From positions 2,108,001 through 2,172,000 of the forward strand of contig NZ_CP046980.1 of NCBI RefSeq assembly GCF_030408395.1: a DNA stretch of 64,000 nucleotides. Direction: 5' to 3'. Below are positions 38,604-47,895 of this stretch, in pieces. This DNA comes from Corynebacterium aquatimens (GTDB lineage Bacteria > Actinomycetota > Actinomycetes > Mycobacteriales > Mycobacteriaceae). The position numbers and the translations under genes were made by a program. Numbering within the stretch: the stretch's first letter is position 1; each line of letters opens with the position of its first letter. The notes beneath the pieces are model-generated. The model saw only the letters and a list, made by a program, of their open reading frames with translations, made no database searches and had not been told where the DNA came from.

Positions 38604-40169
38604 ATGACTACTGCTATCCCCCGAGTCCTGTCCATCGCCGGCACTGACCCAACCGGTGGCGCTGGTATCCAGGCCGACCTGAAATCGATCGCCGCTGCTG
38701 GCGGATACGGAATGTGCGTGGTCACCTCCCTGGTGGCGCAAAACACCCAGGGGGTGCGCTCCATCCACACTCCACCGCAGGAGTTCCTGAAAGAGCAGCT
38801 CGACGCGGTCTTCGACGACGTTGAGGTCGACGCCATCAAGATCGGCATGCTGGGGGATGCCGAAACCACCGCCACTGTCAGTGAGGCCCTGGCCGGACGC
38901 GAAGTTCCGGTGGTCGTCGTTGACCCCGTGATGGTGGCCACCTCCGGCGACCGCCTGCTTAGCGAGGATGCCGAGGCTGCGCTGCGCCAATTCGTGCGCG
39001 ACCACGCCACCGTGGTCACCCCGAACATCCCGGAGCTGGCCGTACTCACGGAGAACGAGCCCGCCGCGGACTTCGACGAAGCGGTAGAACAGGGCAAAGC
39101 GTACGCCGCCGCAACCGGGGTTGCTGTGTTGGTCAAGGGCGGCCACCTCAGCGGTGATGCCTCCAACGCGTTGGTCTCCCCCGACGGATCCGTCGAGGTT
39201 GCCCGCGTGCCCCGCGTGGACACGAAGAACACCCACGGCACCGGCTGCTCCCTGTCGTCGGCGCTGGCCACTCGCCTGGCGCTCGGCTCTGAGGCTGGGT
39301 CCGGGGCTGGTTCGGCCGCGGCGGTTCGCTGGGCTTCGGACTGGCTCTACGAGGCCATCGCTAACGCCGATGCGCTTGGAGTTGGCAAGGGCAACGGCCC
39401 CGTCGACCATTCCCACCGCGCGCGACGTCTTGCCGCTGCAGCGTCCACCCAGCCGTGGGACCTGTCCGGTGACCGCCCAGCGGGTGAGACCGGCCAGCTT
39501 CTTGCTGCCAAGATCCCGGCCGCCGGCCCCCACACCCAGGCTCTCTGGGACCGCGCTGCTGCCAAGGTCTGGCCCGACACGTTGAACTTGCCGTTCATCA
39601 CAGCGCTGCGCTCCGGCGACTTGGCTGAAGACGATTTTGAGTTTTACTTGCTGCAGGACGCGCACTACCTGGAAGAGTACGCCCGCGCTTTGGCCCAGGT
39701 TGGAATCAAGGCCCACACCCCTGATGACCAGGTCTGGTGGGCTAACTCCTCCGCCGAAGCTATCCACGCCGAGGCTGAGCTGCACCGCACCTGGTTTGCC
39801 CAGCACGACCTGGATCACGCGTCGTCCCGGCCCAGCCCGGTTACCAACGCGTACACGGACTTCCTGGTGTCTGAAACCGCCGTGGAAGAATACGCTGTCG
39901 GCGCTGCGGCGGTCCTGCCGTGCTTCTGGCTCTACGCTGAGGTGGGCCTCCACCTCGCTGAGAACAACCACGCCGACCACCCGTACAACGCGTGGCTGTC
40001 CATGTACGGCGGCGATGACTTCGTCGGCGAGGTCAAGCAGGCACTTGATGCCACCGAACGCGCCCTCGAGGAGGCTTCCCCCGCCGCCCGTAAACGCGCC
40101 GCTGAAGCCTTCATGTACGCCTGCTACCACGAGCTGGCGTTCTTCGACCAAGCCTCGCGCCGCGCCTAA
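38604..40169 (+). CDS. thiD: Bifunctional HMP/HMP-P kinase ThiD - aminopyrimidine aminohydrolase TenA
   Basis: 521 aa. Residues 1-265 are ThiD, which phosphorylates hydroxymethylpyrimidine twice for thiamine synthesis (SIAGTDPTGGAGIQADLKS, KGGHLSGDA, NTHGTGCSLSSA). Residues 300-521 are a TenA (thiaminase II) domain that recovers the pyrimidine from degraded thiamine; the catalytic Cys is in LPCFWLYAEVG and the Glu in CYHELAFFD. The fusion thus links salvage and phosphorylation of the same intermediate. Control is by the TPP riboswitch directly upstream. The PfkB gene follows after 12 bp. Confidence 0.93.
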   Translation: MTTAIPRVLSIAGTDPTGGAGIQADLKSIAAAGGYGMCVVTSLVAQNTQGVRSIHTPPQEFLKEQLDAVFDDVEVDAIKIGMLGDAETTATVSEALAGREVPVVVVDPVMVATSGDRLLSEDAEAALRQFVRDHATVVTPNIPELAVLTENEPAADFDEAVEQGKAYAAATGVAVLVKGGHLSGDASNALVSPDGSVEVARVPRVDTKNTHGTGCSLSSALATRLALGSEAGSGAGSAAAVRWASDWLYEAIANADALGVGKGNGPVDHSHRARRLAAAASTQPWDLSGDRPAGETGQLLAAKIPAAGPHTQALWDRAAAKVWPDTLNLPFITALRSGDLAEDDFEFYLLQDAHYLEEYARALAQVGIKAHTPDDQVWWANSSAEAIHAEAELHRTWFAQHDLDHASSRPSPVTNAYTDFLVSETAVEEYAVGAAAVLPCFWLYAEVGLHLAENNHADHPYNAWLSMYGGDDFVGEVKQALDATERALEEASPAARKRAAEAFMYACYHELAFFDQASRRA

Positions 40170-40181
40170 CTCACCCCGCGC

Positions 40182-41177
40182 ATGATCACTGTTTACGGCG
40201 AGGCACTGGTTGACCTGGTGCCCGTCGGCAAGCGGGCGCTCGTGCCACTTGAACCCGCGCTTGGTGGTGGACCCTTCAACGTCGCTCGCGCGTTGGGCCG
40301 CATGGGCTCGGATGTCGCGTTTCAATCGCGGTTGTCCAGCGACAACTTCGGCCAGGCCCTTCGCAGCTCGCTTATCGACGCCCACGTGGACCTTTCCCAC
40401 TGCCCCACCGGCGAGGAACCGACGAGCCTGGCCGTGGCATCGATCGGTGCGGATGGTTCCGCGAGCTACCAGTTTTACGTGGAGGGAACGGCCGACCGGT
40501 TCGCGGATCCGGTCGCTGTCGATAAGGGGTTTGCGGTGTTCGGAACACTGTCGCTTGCGCTGCAACCGGCCGCCTCGCGCTACGCTGCGGTCGCCCGCGC
40601 ATGTGCGGACGCGGGGGTGGTGGTGTGCCTTGACCCTAATATCCGGCCCGCCTTCGCCACGGAGAAGCACCGGACATTCCTGCGCGATTTCCTCGAATCG
40701 GTGACGGTTCTGAAGCTATCAGACAGCGAAGTTGAATTCCTTGGCGACACTTCTCATGTGCCCGTGGTGGTGACCACGTCTGCCGCCGGCCTTCACGTTC
40801 GCGCGCCGTTCGGCGAGTGCTTTGAACCTTCTGAGCGCATGGAAGGCGACGATATTTCCGACACCATCGGCGCCGGCGACACCGTCATGGCGGCACTTGC
40901 GCACCAGTTCGACCGCCTCGGTGGTGTGAACCCAGACTCCGCTGACTCTGCAGACGATTCTGGCTTCGAGGGCCTTAGCCGCGACACACTTCTTGCACTC
41001 AGCGAGTCTGACTGGCGAAGCATCCTTCGTTTCGCCGCACGCGCTGCCGCGATCACGATCTCCCGCCCGGGCGCCGACACCCCCTATGCCCGTGAGCTCT
41101 ACCCAGAAACCGACATCCCCGCCAACGCGCCCGAGCCACCGCCGGATTTCACCTTCAACTTCACCCTCCCGGACTAG
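40182..41177 (+). CDS. PfkB-family carbohydrate kinase (fructokinase-like)
   Basis: 331 aa ribokinase fold. The N-terminal signature GGGPFNVARALGRMGSDVAF and the catalytic DTIGAGDTVMAAL are both intact. A Ser/Asp-rich insertion (about 248-262) separates the last two motifs. Fructokinase is the closest type by eye, but the sugar is not provable. It follows the ThiD-TenA gene by 12 bp and ends at a terminator. A nucleoside or pyrimidine substrate cannot be excluded given that neighbour. Confidence 0.8.
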   Translation: MITVYGEALVDLVPVGKRALVPLEPALGGGPFNVARALGRMGSDVAFQSRLSSDNFGQALRSSLIDAHVDLSHCPTGEEPTSLAVASIGADGSASYQFYVEGTADRFADPVAVDKGFAVFGTLSLALQPAASRYAAVARACADAGVVVCLDPNIRPAFATEKHRTFLRDFLESVTVLKLSDSEVEFLGDTSHVPVVVTTSAAGLHVRAPFGECFEPSERMEGDDISDTIGAGDTVMAALAHQFDRLGGVNPDSADSADDSGFEGLSRDTLLALSESDWRSILRFAARAAAITISRPGADTPYARELYPETDIPANAPEPPPDFTFNFTLPD

Positions 41178-41185
41178 CCCGCACT

Positions 41186-41240
41186 GCCCGCACTGATCCC
41201 GGCGGGCGCCTCCACCGACCACTGCGGGCCTTCATTTTTG
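41186..41240 (+). terminator. Terminator after the PfkB gene
   Basis: GCCCGCACTG (41186) pairs with CACTGCGGGC (41220) with one mismatch, followed by CTTCATTTTTGG. Confidence 0.55.
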
Positions 41241-41253
41241 GTGTTTACGCTGT

Positions 41254-41259
41254 TAGAAT
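41254..41259 (+). promoter_or_regulatory. -10 box of the fic toxin-antitoxin operon
   Basis: TAGAAT ending 7 bp before the antitoxin ATG; TTCATT lies 17 bp upstream. The distance predicts a leaderless transcript. Confidence 0.55.
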
Positions 41260-41266
41260 CACTTCC

Positions 41267-41500
41267 ATGACTGCACCTCATGACGACCCCCGCACCGAAG
41301 ACCACAAAGTCGCGGCCGTCAATGCGTCCATGATCATGGCCGGCCAAACTCTGTCACCTGAGCTTGAAAGCGAAGGACGCAAAATTCTTCGGGGCGAACT
41401 CTCTGCTGATGAATCCGTCCTCCGATACTTGGAAGAGAACGGCTTACGCGAAAGCGCGCGTGCTGCCGAGCTACGGCGCCGCACGTCCGGGGCGGCATAG
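41267..41500 (+). CDS. VbhA-type antitoxin of a Fic toxin
   Basis: 77 aa, helical and small, with the VbhA-like sequence VNASMIMAGQTLSPELESEGRK and a C-terminal GELSADESVLRYLEENG. Antitoxins of this family place a glutamate of an (S/T)xxxE(G/N) motif into the Fic active site to block AMP transfer. At the expected place I read SMIMAG (residues 21-26), that is, Ala where Glu should be. It lies 19 bp before the fic gene and probably shares its transcript. Confidence 0.75.
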   Translation: MTAPHDDPRTEDHKVAAVNASMIMAGQTLSPELESEGRKILRGELSADESVLRYLEENGLRESARAAELRRRTSGAA

Positions 41501-41519
41501 CTGAAGGCGGTTTAGCTGA

Positions 41520-42224
41520 ATGCCCCGCAAACAAGACGCTGCGCCCGAAAACTTTTTTGGCATTGAAGACGCTCGCGATCTGGAGCTAATTGCTGGTGAG
41601 CTCTCGGGCCGACGTCTGTTCGAACTCGAATCCGGTCCGCCTCTCCGTGAGTTCACCCGCGAATCTCTGATTGAAGTTCACCGGCATTTGTTGCAAGACG
41701 TCTACCCTTGGGCAGGCCAAATCCGTTCCACCGAGGTGGGTGCCATGGGCTTGATGATGTGCCGGGCCGAGTTCGTCGAAGACGAGCTGGGCCGAGTAAT
41801 GCGACGGATCCAGAAACAACCGCCGTCCACGGCAGATTTGAATATGGCGGACGCCACCATCGCCGATCATTGGTGCGAACTCACAATCGTGCACCCATTC
41901 CGCGATGGCAATTCGCGTACTCAACGCTACTTCTTCGACCAGATGTTTCGTGCAGCGGGATGGGTCGTGGACTGGACGCAGGTCAATGCCTCTCACGCAC
42001 ACGCAGCACGTTACGTCGGGGCAGCTACCGCCGATGCGTCGTTCTTAGCACAACTGCTTCTCCCCGCGGTGTATCCCGTCGACGCTCTCCCGCCAACAGG
42101 CGAAGGTAGCCTGAGAAAGACCCAGGGCCACCGAGACAGCAACTCCGCCGAAATTTTCCAACACATGATGCAGTTCCGTCGGGACCACCCGGCTGCACCG
42201 TGGGAACCGCCAACCAGTACTTAG
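41520..42224 (+). CDS. fic: Fic-domain protein (AMP transferase), toxin of a Fic/VbhA pair
   Basis: 234 aa. The Fic active-site motif is complete: HPFRDGNSRTQR, with catalytic His125, the Asp, Asn and both Arg (133, 136); the usual Gly after Asn is Ser. The upstream flap region (GQIRSTEVGAMG) is also present. Enzymes of this type transfer AMP from ATP to a target such as a topoisomerase subunit. It is 19 bp after the antitoxin. After it lies an unusual inverted repeat array and then the S10 operon on the other strand. Confidence 0.85.
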   Translation: MPRKQDAAPENFFGIEDARDLELIAGELSGRRLFELESGPPLREFTRESLIEVHRHLLQDVYPWAGQIRSTEVGAMGLMMCRAEFVEDELGRVMRRIQKQPPSTADLNMADATIADHWCELTIVHPFRDGNSRTQRYFFDQMFRAAGWVVDWTQVNASHAHAARYVGAATADASFLAQLLLPAVYPVDALPPTGEGSLRKTQGHRDSNSAEIFQHMMQFRRDHPAAPWEPPTST

Positions 42225-42257
42225 CTCCCGAGCCAGGACCGCGCCGTCCGGGTCCGC

Positions 42258-42420
42258 GATCGAGCCGTTTCGCTCCGTGATCGACCCGTTTTAGTTCGTG
42301 ATCGACCCGTATGAAACATATATACATGCGACCTGGGATTTTATTGGCCAACGGATCGATCAAAACGCAACGGGTCGATGGGGGGTGAAACGGGTCGATG
42401 GGGGATAGAACGGCTCGATC
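42258..42420. repeat. Inverted iteron-like array around an AT-rich core
   Basis: Left arm: GATCGACCCG-type units at 42258, 42279 and 42300, period 21. Right arm: the reverse complement type CGGGTCGAT at 42352, 42371, 42391 and 42411, period 19-20. Between them is the AT-rich stretch 42312-42346 (contains ATATATA). It fills most of the gene-free gap 42225-42590, which otherwise holds the rpsQ terminator. Confidence 0.85.
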
Positions 42421-42503
42421 GGCGGGTCTAATGAGGAGTCCGGGTGAGTTGGGTTGAGTGAGGCGGCTGGGTGGAGGGGGTTGAGATTTCGGGCAGAGAA
42501 AAT

Positions 42504-42534
42504 GCCCCGCACCAGCTGGGGTGCTGGGCGGGGC
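42504..42534 (-). terminator. Terminator of the S10 operon
   Basis: GCCCCGCACCAGC and GCTGGGCGGGGC pair around a 6-nt loop; on the minus strand the stem is followed by ATTTTCTC. It starts 57 bp past rpsQ. Confidence 0.85.
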
Positions 42535-42590
42535 GGTCAGGGTGGCGGCTGTCCTGAGGGGGCCGCCGGAAGAGCCGGGATCTGCCGAGA

Positions 42591-42896
42591 CTAGCGGGCC
42601 TTCTCGATGATCTCGATGAGGCGGAAGTGCTTGTCCTTGGACAGCGGGCGGGTCTCCTCGATGCGGACGAGGTCGCCGATGCCGGCGGTGTTGGTCTCGT
42701 CGTGAGCCTTCACGCGCTTGGTGGTACGGACGATCTTGCCGTACAGGCCGTGGGACTTGCGGTCCTCGACCTCGACGACGATGGTCTTGTCCATCTTGTC
42801 GGAAATCACGTAGCCGCGGCGACGCTTCTGCAGGCCCTTCTCCTTGGGCTGCTTCGGCGTGTGCTTCGGGCCCTTGGTCTCTTGGGTATCAGACAT
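42591..42896 (-). CDS. rpsQ: 30S ribosomal protein S17
   Basis: 101 aa; the OB-fold core ([48 protein letters not shown]) is preceded by a 20-residue Lys/Pro/Gln tail. A primary 16S binder. Its start overlaps the rpmC stop by one base. Last gene of the S10 operon. Confidence 0.98.
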   Translation of the reverse strand: MSDTQETKGPKHTPKQPKEKGLQKRRRGYVISDKMDKTIVVEVEDRKSHGLYGKIVRTTKRVKAHDETNTAGIGDLVRIEETRPLSKDKHFRLIEIIEKAR

Positions 42897-43135
42897 TAGT
42901 TGTCAGCTCCTTCGGTGCCTGGGGTGACGGAGAGGCCGAGCTCGCGCTCGCGCAGAACCGTGTAGATGCGGGCCACGTCACGCTTCACCGCGGAGATGCG
43001 GCGGTTGTTGGACAGCTGGCCGGTAGCGTGCTGGAAGCGCAGGTTGAACAGCTCTTCCTTGGCAGCAGCGAGGCGATCCTTCAGCTCGGAGTCGCTGAGC
43101 TCGCGGAACTCGTGTGCGGGGGTTCCAACTGGCAT
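42896..43135 (-). CDS. rpmC: 50S ribosomal protein L29
   Basis: 79 aa from ATG 43135 ([22 protein letters not shown]); the open frame beyond it lies in rplP. L29 lines the peptide exit tunnel and helps bind trigger factor and SRP. The conserved [16 protein letters not shown] is present. Overlaps the rplP stop by one base. Confidence 0.97.
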   Translation of the reverse strand: MPVGTPAHEFRELSDSELKDRLAAAKEELFNLRFQHATGQLSNNRRISAVKRDVARIYTVLRERELGLSVTPGTEGADN

Positions 43136-43551
43136 TAGAACTGGTCCTCCTTCTTGATGATGCGGACCTTGCACGGAAGCTTCTGGCCAGCGCGGCGCAG
43201 GGCCTCGTAGGCGGTTGCCTCGTTCGGGTACGACATTTCGAACAGGATGCGGCCAGGCTTGACGTTGGCCACCCACTTCTCCACCGGGCCCTTACCGGAA
43301 CCCATACGAACACCGAGCGGCTTCTGGGTCAGGGGGCGATCCGGGTAGATGTTGATCCAGACCTTACCGCCACGCTTGACGTGACGGTTGATGGCAATAC
43401 GTGCTGCCTCAATCTGGCGGTTGGTGATGTACGCCGGCTCAAGAGCCTGGATTGCGTAGTCACCGAAGTTGATACGGTTGCCACCCTTGGACACGCCACG
43501 ACGGGTCGGGCGGTGCTGGCGGCGGTACTTGACGCGCTTAGGGATAAGCAT
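43135..43551 (-). CDS. rplP: 50S ribosomal protein L16
   Basis: 138 aa, start [19 protein letters not shown]. Binds near the A site and the 5S rRNA. The motif [21 protein letters not shown] is intact. It is linked to rpmC by a one-base overlap and follows rpsC by 5 bp. Confidence 0.98.
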   Translation of the reverse strand: MLIPKRVKYRRQHRPTRRGVSKGGNRINFGDYAIQALEPAYITNRQIEAARIAINRHVKRGGKVWINIYPDRPLTQKPLGVRMGSGKGPVEKWVANVKPGRILFEMSYPNEATAYEALRRAGQKLPCKVRIIKKEDQF

Positions 43552-43556
43552 GTGTC

Positions 43557-44303
43557 TTAGCCCTCCTTCTTCTGCTCTGAGCGCTGGCGACGCTGGCCAC
43601 CCCGGCGGGGGCGGCGGTCACGGTCGCCGCGGCCGCGGCGGTCGTTTGCCAGTGCGAGGTCGGACTCGCGAACGCCACCAACGACGTCGCCCTTGTAAAT
43701 CCATACCTTGACACCGATGATGCCGAAGGTGGTTGCTGCTTCCGCCGTGCCGTAGTCGATCTCTGCACGCAGGGTGTGCAGGGGCACACGGCCTTCGTGG
43801 TAGCGCTCGACGCGGGACATTTCAGCGCCGCCCAGACGGCCGGAGCACTGAATCTTGATGCCCTTGACCTGCGGGTTACGCATAGCGGACTGGATAGCCT
43901 TACGCATCGCGCGGCGGAATGCCACACGGTTGACCAGCTGCTCCGCGACGGACTGAGCGACGAGCGCTGCGTTAGCGTCGACGTTCTTGACCTCGAGGAT
44001 GTTCAGGGCAACCATCTTGCCGGTGAGCTTTTCCAGCTCGCGACGGATGCGGTCTGCCTCAGCACCGCGGCGGCCGATCACGATGCCCGGGCGGGCGGTG
44101 TGAATGTCCACGCGGACACGGTCGCGGGTGCGCTCGATGACAACGTCGGCGATGCCGGCGCGCTCAAGACCCTTGGAGAGGAACTCGCGGATCTTGATGT
44201 CCTCGGCGACGTAGTCGGAGTAGTTCTTGTCGGCGTACCAGTGGGACTTCCAATCGGAAGTGATGCCCAACCGGAGGCCGTGGGGGTGAATTTTCTGACC
44301 CAT
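43557..44303 (-). CDS. rpsC: 30S ribosomal protein S3
   Basis: 248 aa. KH domain ([26 protein letters not shown]) and the C-terminal S3 domain ([21 protein letters not shown]) are normal; the protein ends in an Arg/Gly-rich tail ([17 protein letters not shown]). Forms part of the mRNA entry helicase. Overlaps the rplV stop by one base. Confidence 0.98.
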   Translation of the reverse strand: MGQKIHPHGLRLGITSDWKSHWYADKNYSDYVAEDIKIREFLSKGLERAGIADVVIERTRDRVRVDIHTARPGIVIGRRGAEADRIRRELEKLTGKMVALNILEVKNVDANAALVAQSVAEQLVNRVAFRRAMRKAIQSAMRNPQVKGIKIQCSGRLGGAEMSRVERYHEGRVPLHTLRAEIDYGTAEAATTFGIIGVKVWIYKGDVVGGVRESDLALANDRRGRGDRDRRPRRGGQRRQRSEQKKEG

Positions 44304-44677
44304 TACTTGGCCCCTTCTTTCTGGCTAGCGTCTTGGCTCTCCACAACAACGGTGATGTGGCAGGTGCGCTTGCGGATCTGGAACGCGCGACCTTGTGCGC
44401 GTGGCTGGTAGCGGCGCATCGTCGGACCCTCGTTTGCGTAGCACTCGGAAACGACGAGCGTGCGCGGGTCCAGGCCGAAGTTGTTCTCAGCGTTTGCCGC
44501 TGCAGAAGCGACGACCTTGGCGATCTGGGTGGACGCACCCTGCGGGGCGTACTTCAGGATCGCGAGAGCCTCGGAGACGGACTTGCCGCGGATGAGGTCA
44601 AGTACGCGGCCAGCCTTCGTGTAGGAAGTGCGGACGTACTTAGCCGTGGCGCGGGCGGATGTGATGGTCTCAGCCAT
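44303..44677 (-). CDS. rplV: 50S ribosomal protein L22
   Basis: 124 aa. The extended beta-hairpin that lines the exit tunnel is in [26 protein letters not shown]; the residues at its tip, where macrolide resistance changes occur, look ordinary. Two bases separate it from rpsS. Confidence 0.98.
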   Translation of the reverse strand: MAETITSARATAKYVRTSYTKAGRVLDLIRGKSVSEALAILKYAPQGASTQIAKVVASAAANAENNFGLDPRTLVVSECYANEGPTMRRYQPRAQGRAFQIRKRTCHITVVVESQDASQKEGAK

Positions 44678-44679
44678 GA

Positions 44680-44955
44680 TTACCTGCGTCCCTTCTCTTC
44701 TTTGACGTGACCCTTGAAGGTCTTGGTCGGTGCGAACTCGCCGAGCTTGTGGCCCACCATGGACTCATCCACGAACACCGGCACGTGCTTGCGGCCGTCG
44801 TGGACGGCGAAGGTGTGACCGATGAAGTCGGGGAGAATGGTGGAACGGCGTGACCAGGTCTTGATGACCTGCTTGGTGCCAGCCTCGTTCTGAGCGTCCA
44901 CCTTGTTGAGGAGGTGCTCGTCGACGAACGGGCCTTTCTTCAGGCTGCGTGGCAT
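44680..44955 (-). CDS. rpsS: 30S ribosomal protein S19
   Basis: 91 aa, start [19 protein letters not shown], with [21 protein letters not shown] and the C-terminal [12 protein letters not shown]. Located in the 30S head with S13. Follows rplB by 16 bp. Confidence 0.98.
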   Translation of the reverse strand: MPRSLKKGPFVDEHLLNKVDAQNEAGTKQVIKTWSRRSTILPDFIGHTFAVHDGRKHVPVFVDESMVGHKLGEFAPTKTFKGHVKEEKGRR

Positions 44956-44971
44956 ATGAAGTTACCTCCTC

Positions 44972-45808
44972 TTAGCGCTTCTTGTTCGCGCGACGACGGC
45001 GAACGATCATGTTGTTGGAATAACGGTTCGGGTTGCGGGTACGGCCTTCCTTCTGGCCCCACGGGGAAACCGGGTGGCGACCACCGGAGGTCTTACCCTC
45101 ACCACCACCGTGTGGGTGATCAACCGGGTTCATAACCACACCACGCACGGTCGGGCGCCAGCCCTTCCAGCGCATGCGGCCGGCCTTACCCCAGCGGATG
45201 TTGATCTGGTCGGCGTTACCGACCTCACCCACGGTGGCGCGGCAGCGGATGTCCACGCGGCGGATTTCGGACGACGGCATACGCAGAACCGCGTAGGTGC
45301 CTTCCTTACCCAGCAGCTGGATGGACGTACCAGCGGAACGAGCCAGCTTCGCGCCAGCGCCCGGCTTGAGCTCCACAGCGTGGACGGTCGTACCAGTCGG
45401 GATGTTGCGCAGCGGCAGGTTGTTGCCAACCTTGATGTCGGCGGTCGGGCCGGACTCGATGACCGTGCCCTGCTTCAGGCCCTTCGGCGCAATGATGTAG
45501 CGCTTCTCGCCGTCGAAGTAGTGGAGCAGAGCGATGTTAGCGGTACGGTTCGGGTCGTACTCAATGTGAGCGACCTTTGCGGGCACGCCGTCTTTATCGT
45601 TGCGGCGGAAGTCAATTACGCGGTAACGGCGCTTGTGGCCGCCGCCGCGGTGACGGGTGGTGATGTGACCGTGAGAGTTACGGCCACCGGATTTAGGGAG
45701 CGGACGCAGCAGAGATTTTTCCGGCGTCGAGCGAGTAACTTCCTCGAACTCGGAAACAGAGCTGTTGCGGCGACCCGGAGTTGTCGGCTTGTACTTGCGA
45801 ATAGCCAT
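44972..45808 (-). CDS. rplB: 50S ribosomal protein L2
   Basis: 278 aa. Contains the RNA-binding domain ([18 protein letters not shown]) and the peptidyl-transferase loop with the conserved histidine in [26 protein letters not shown]. Needed for subunit joining and peptide bond formation. Upstream gap to rplW is 60 bp and contains GTCGTTAAGC, one base off the GCTTATCGAC motif. Confidence 0.98.
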   Translation of the reverse strand: MAIRKYKPTTPGRRNSSVSEFEEVTRSTPEKSLLRPLPKSGGRNSHGHITTRHRGGGHKRRYRVIDFRRNDKDGVPAKVAHIEYDPNRTANIALLHYFDGEKRYIIAPKGLKQGTVIESGPTADIKVGNNLPLRNIPTGTTVHAVELKPGAGAKLARSAGTSIQLLGKEGTYAVLRMPSSEIRRVDIRCRATVGEVGNADQINIRWGKAGRMRWKGWRPTVRGVVMNPVDHPHGGGEGKTSGGRHPVSPWGQKEGRTRNPNRYSNNMIVRRRRANKKR

Positions 45809-45868
45809 AATGGTTCCTTTTCTATCGAATCTTCGTCGTTAAGCGAATGCTCTTCGTGGTGCCGGCGG

Positions 45869-46171
45869 TTAAGCCGCGCCGCCGAAGATGTCGATGGAGT
45901 CGCTGCCGTCGCGAAGCGTCACGTACGCGCGCTTGGTGTCCTTGCGCTTACCCCAACCGGAGCGGGAGCGCTTGCGCTTGCCCTCGCGGTTGACGGTGTT
46001 CACAGAGGCAACCTTGACGTCGAAGATCTCTTCTACGGCAATCTTGATCTGGGTCTTGTTAGCAGCTTTGTCCACGAAGAACGTGTACGTGTTCTGCTCC
46101 ATGAGCGCGTAGGTCTTCTCAGAGACCACGGGCGCGATGATGATGTCGCGGGGGTTGGCGATCTTAGCCAT
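45869..46171 (-). CDS. rplW: 50S ribosomal protein L23
   Basis: 100 aa, sitting at the exit of the peptide tunnel where trigger factor docks. The family strings [21 protein letters not shown] and [22 protein letters not shown] are clear. Start overlaps the rplD stop by one base. Confidence 0.98.
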   Translation of the reverse strand: MAKIANPRDIIIAPVVSEKTYALMEQNTYTFFVDKAANKTQIKIAVEEIFDVKVASVNTVNREGKRKRSRSGWGKRKDTKRAYVTLRDGSDSIDIFGGAA

Positions 46172-46872
46172 TAGTTCTCCTCCTCGCCTTCAGCAGGCTT
46201 ATCGACGGCAACCTTGGTGCTGCCAGCCTCAGCGGCCGTGCGGGTTACGCGCTCCACGAACTCGTGAAGAGCAGCAACGGTGAAGATCACGTCGTCGGCC
46301 TTGAGAACGTCGTAGGCGTTGAGCTGGCCCGGCTCCAGGATGTGAACCTGCGGCAGGTTGCGCGCAGACAGCAGGGAGGTCTGGTCAGCGTTGTCAACGA
46401 CGAACAGGACGGACTTGCGGTCAGTCAGGCGCTCGATGAACGCGCGTGCGGACTTCGTCGACGGCTTCTGGCCTGCGACGAGCTCCTCCACAACGTGGAT
46501 GCGCTCATTGCGGGTGCGGTTGGTCAAAGCGCCAGCGAGGGCAGCCTTGATCATCTTCTTAGGGGTGCGCTGGCCGTAGCTACGCGGCTTCGGACCGTGG
46601 ACGATGCCACCACCGGTGTAGTGCGGTGCGCGGATCGAACCCTGGCGAGCGCGTCCGGTGCCCTTCTGGCGGAACGGCTTCTTACCACCACCGCGGACCT
46701 CGCCGCGGGTCTTGGTGGAGTGCGTGCCCTGGCGAGCTGCTGCGAGCTGCGCGGTAACGACCTGGTGCATCAGTGCAACAGATGCCTCGCGGTCGAAAAT
46801 CTCAGCCGGCAGATCGACGGAACCCTTGGTTGCGCCATCAGCGGTGTGGACGTCAAGTGTCAGATTGCTCAT
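46171..46872 (-). CDS. rplD: 50S ribosomal protein L4
   Basis: 233 aa. The internal tunnel loop ([28 protein letters not shown]) and the C-terminal domain are typical; a short acidic tail ([10 protein letters not shown]) is added. In enterobacteria L4 controls the S10 operon; here a long rpsJ leader exists but no known L4 site is recognised. Overlaps rplC by 4 bp. Its 3' end carries a GCTTATCGAC copy (46197). Confidence 0.97.
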   Translation of the reverse strand: MSNLTLDVHTADGATKGSVDLPAEIFDREASVALMHQVVTAQLAAARQGTHSTKTRGEVRGGGKKPFRQKGTGRARQGSIRAPHYTGGGIVHGPKPRSYGQRTPKKMIKAALAGALTNRTRNERIHVVEELVAGQKPSTKSARAFIERLTDRKSVLFVVDNADQTSLLSARNLPQVHILEPGQLNAYDVLKADDVIFTVAALHEFVERVTRTAAEAGSTKVAVDKPAEGEEEN

Positions 46873-47522
46873 GCGTGTGCACCGCCCTTCACTGCGGTCT
46901 TAACGGTGACCAAGCTGCCCTTCGGGCCCGGGATAGCGCCCTTAATCAGGATCAGGTTGGACTCGTTGTCGATCCTCTGAATCTTCAGGTTCTGAGTGGT
47001 CACCCGGTTGCTACCCATGCGGCCTGCCATGCGGGTGCCCTTGAAAACGCGACCCGGGGTCGCGCAGGCGCCGATGGAGCCCACGCGGCGGTGAGCTGCC
47101 TGGTTACCGTGTGCGGCACCCTGGCCAGCGAAGCCGTGGCGCTTCATAGCACCGGCGTAGCCCTTGCCCTTGGTGGTGCCAACAACGTCAACGAAGGTGT
47201 CGCCTTCGAAGATGTCAACGGCGAACTCCTGGCCGAGCTCGTACGCCGAGGTGTCATCCATACGGATCTCAGCGACGTGGCGGCGCGGGTTCTGGCCTGC
47301 CTTCTTGTAGTGGCCAGCCTGCGGCTTCTTAGCCTTACGGGGGTCAATGTCGCCGAAGGCGATCTGGATGGCGCTGTAGCCATCGGTGTCTTCGGTGCGA
47401 ATCTGGGTAACAATGCACGGCCCAGCCTCAACGACGGTAACCGGGATAACGCGGTTCTCCTCGTCGAAGATCTGGGTCATGCCGAGCTTGCGCCCCAGAA
47501 TGCCCTTGATCTGTTCAGTCAT
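46869..47522 (-). CDS. rplC: 50S ribosomal protein L3
   Basis: 217 aa. An early 50S assembly protein reaching the peptidyl-transferase centre; the Gln-containing loop [25 protein letters not shown] is intact. N-terminus [25 protein letters not shown] is classic. Lies 67 bp after rpsJ. Confidence 0.98.
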   Translation of the reverse strand: MTEQIKGILGRKLGMTQIFDEENRVIPVTVVEAGPCIVTQIRTEDTDGYSAIQIAFGDIDPRKAKKPQAGHYKKAGQNPRRHVAEIRMDDTSAYELGQEFAVDIFEGDTFVDVVGTTKGKGYAGAMKRHGFAGQGAAHGNQAAHRRVGSIGACATPGRVFKGTRMAGRMGSNRVTTQNLKIQRIDNESNLILIKGAIPGPKGSLVTVKTAVKGGAHA

Positions 47523-47589
47523 GTGTGTTCTCCGATTAATGTTTGTCGATTCACAAGTTGCATCTCGGTAGTGCCTTTAAAGACGGCTA

Positions 47590-47895
47590 CTACTGGATGT
47601 TCACGTCCACGCTTGCCGGAAGGTCGATGCGCATGAGTGCGTCAACGGTCTTCGGAGTGGGATCGAGGATGTCGATGAGGCGCTTGTGTGTGCGCATCTC
47701 AAAGTGCTCGCGCGAATCCTTGTACTTGTGCGGAGAACGAATAACGGCGTACACGTTCTTCTCTGTGGGCAACGGCACCGGTCCCACGATGCGGGCACCC
47801 GTACGGGTAACCGTCTCCACGATCTTCTTCGCAGATGCGTCGATAGCCTCGTGGTCGTAGGCCTTCAGCCTGATGCGGATCTTCTGTCCCGCCAC
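47590..47895 (-). CDS. rpsJ: 30S ribosomal protein S10
   Basis: 101 aa from a GTG at 47895 ([19 protein letters not shown]), with GAGGAAGAGG five bases upstream. The frame continues to 48120 inside the leader, without family sequence. S10 is a 30S head protein and, as NusE, a transcription antitermination factor. First gene of the S10 operon, with its promoter about 450 bp upstream. Confidence 0.97.
   Translation of the reverse strand: MAGQKIRIRLKAYDHEAIDASAKKIVETVTRTGARIVGPVPLPTEKNVYAVIRSPHKYKDSREHFEMRTHKRLIDILDPTPKTVDALMRIDLPASVDVNIQ

Noticed and set aside
38364..40670. A 768-codon open frame on the minus strand, antisense to the ThiD-TenA gene
   Set aside because: It lies wholly against a gene with clear motifs on the plus strand, its product is low-complexity Gly/Arg/Val, and it runs across three unrelated genes. 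It is a codon-bias shadow.
42225..42590. Replication origin
   Set aside because: The iteron-like array is suggestive, but no rep or dnaA gene is nearby and the site lies inside the conserved ribosomal region of a chromosome; kept only as an observation.
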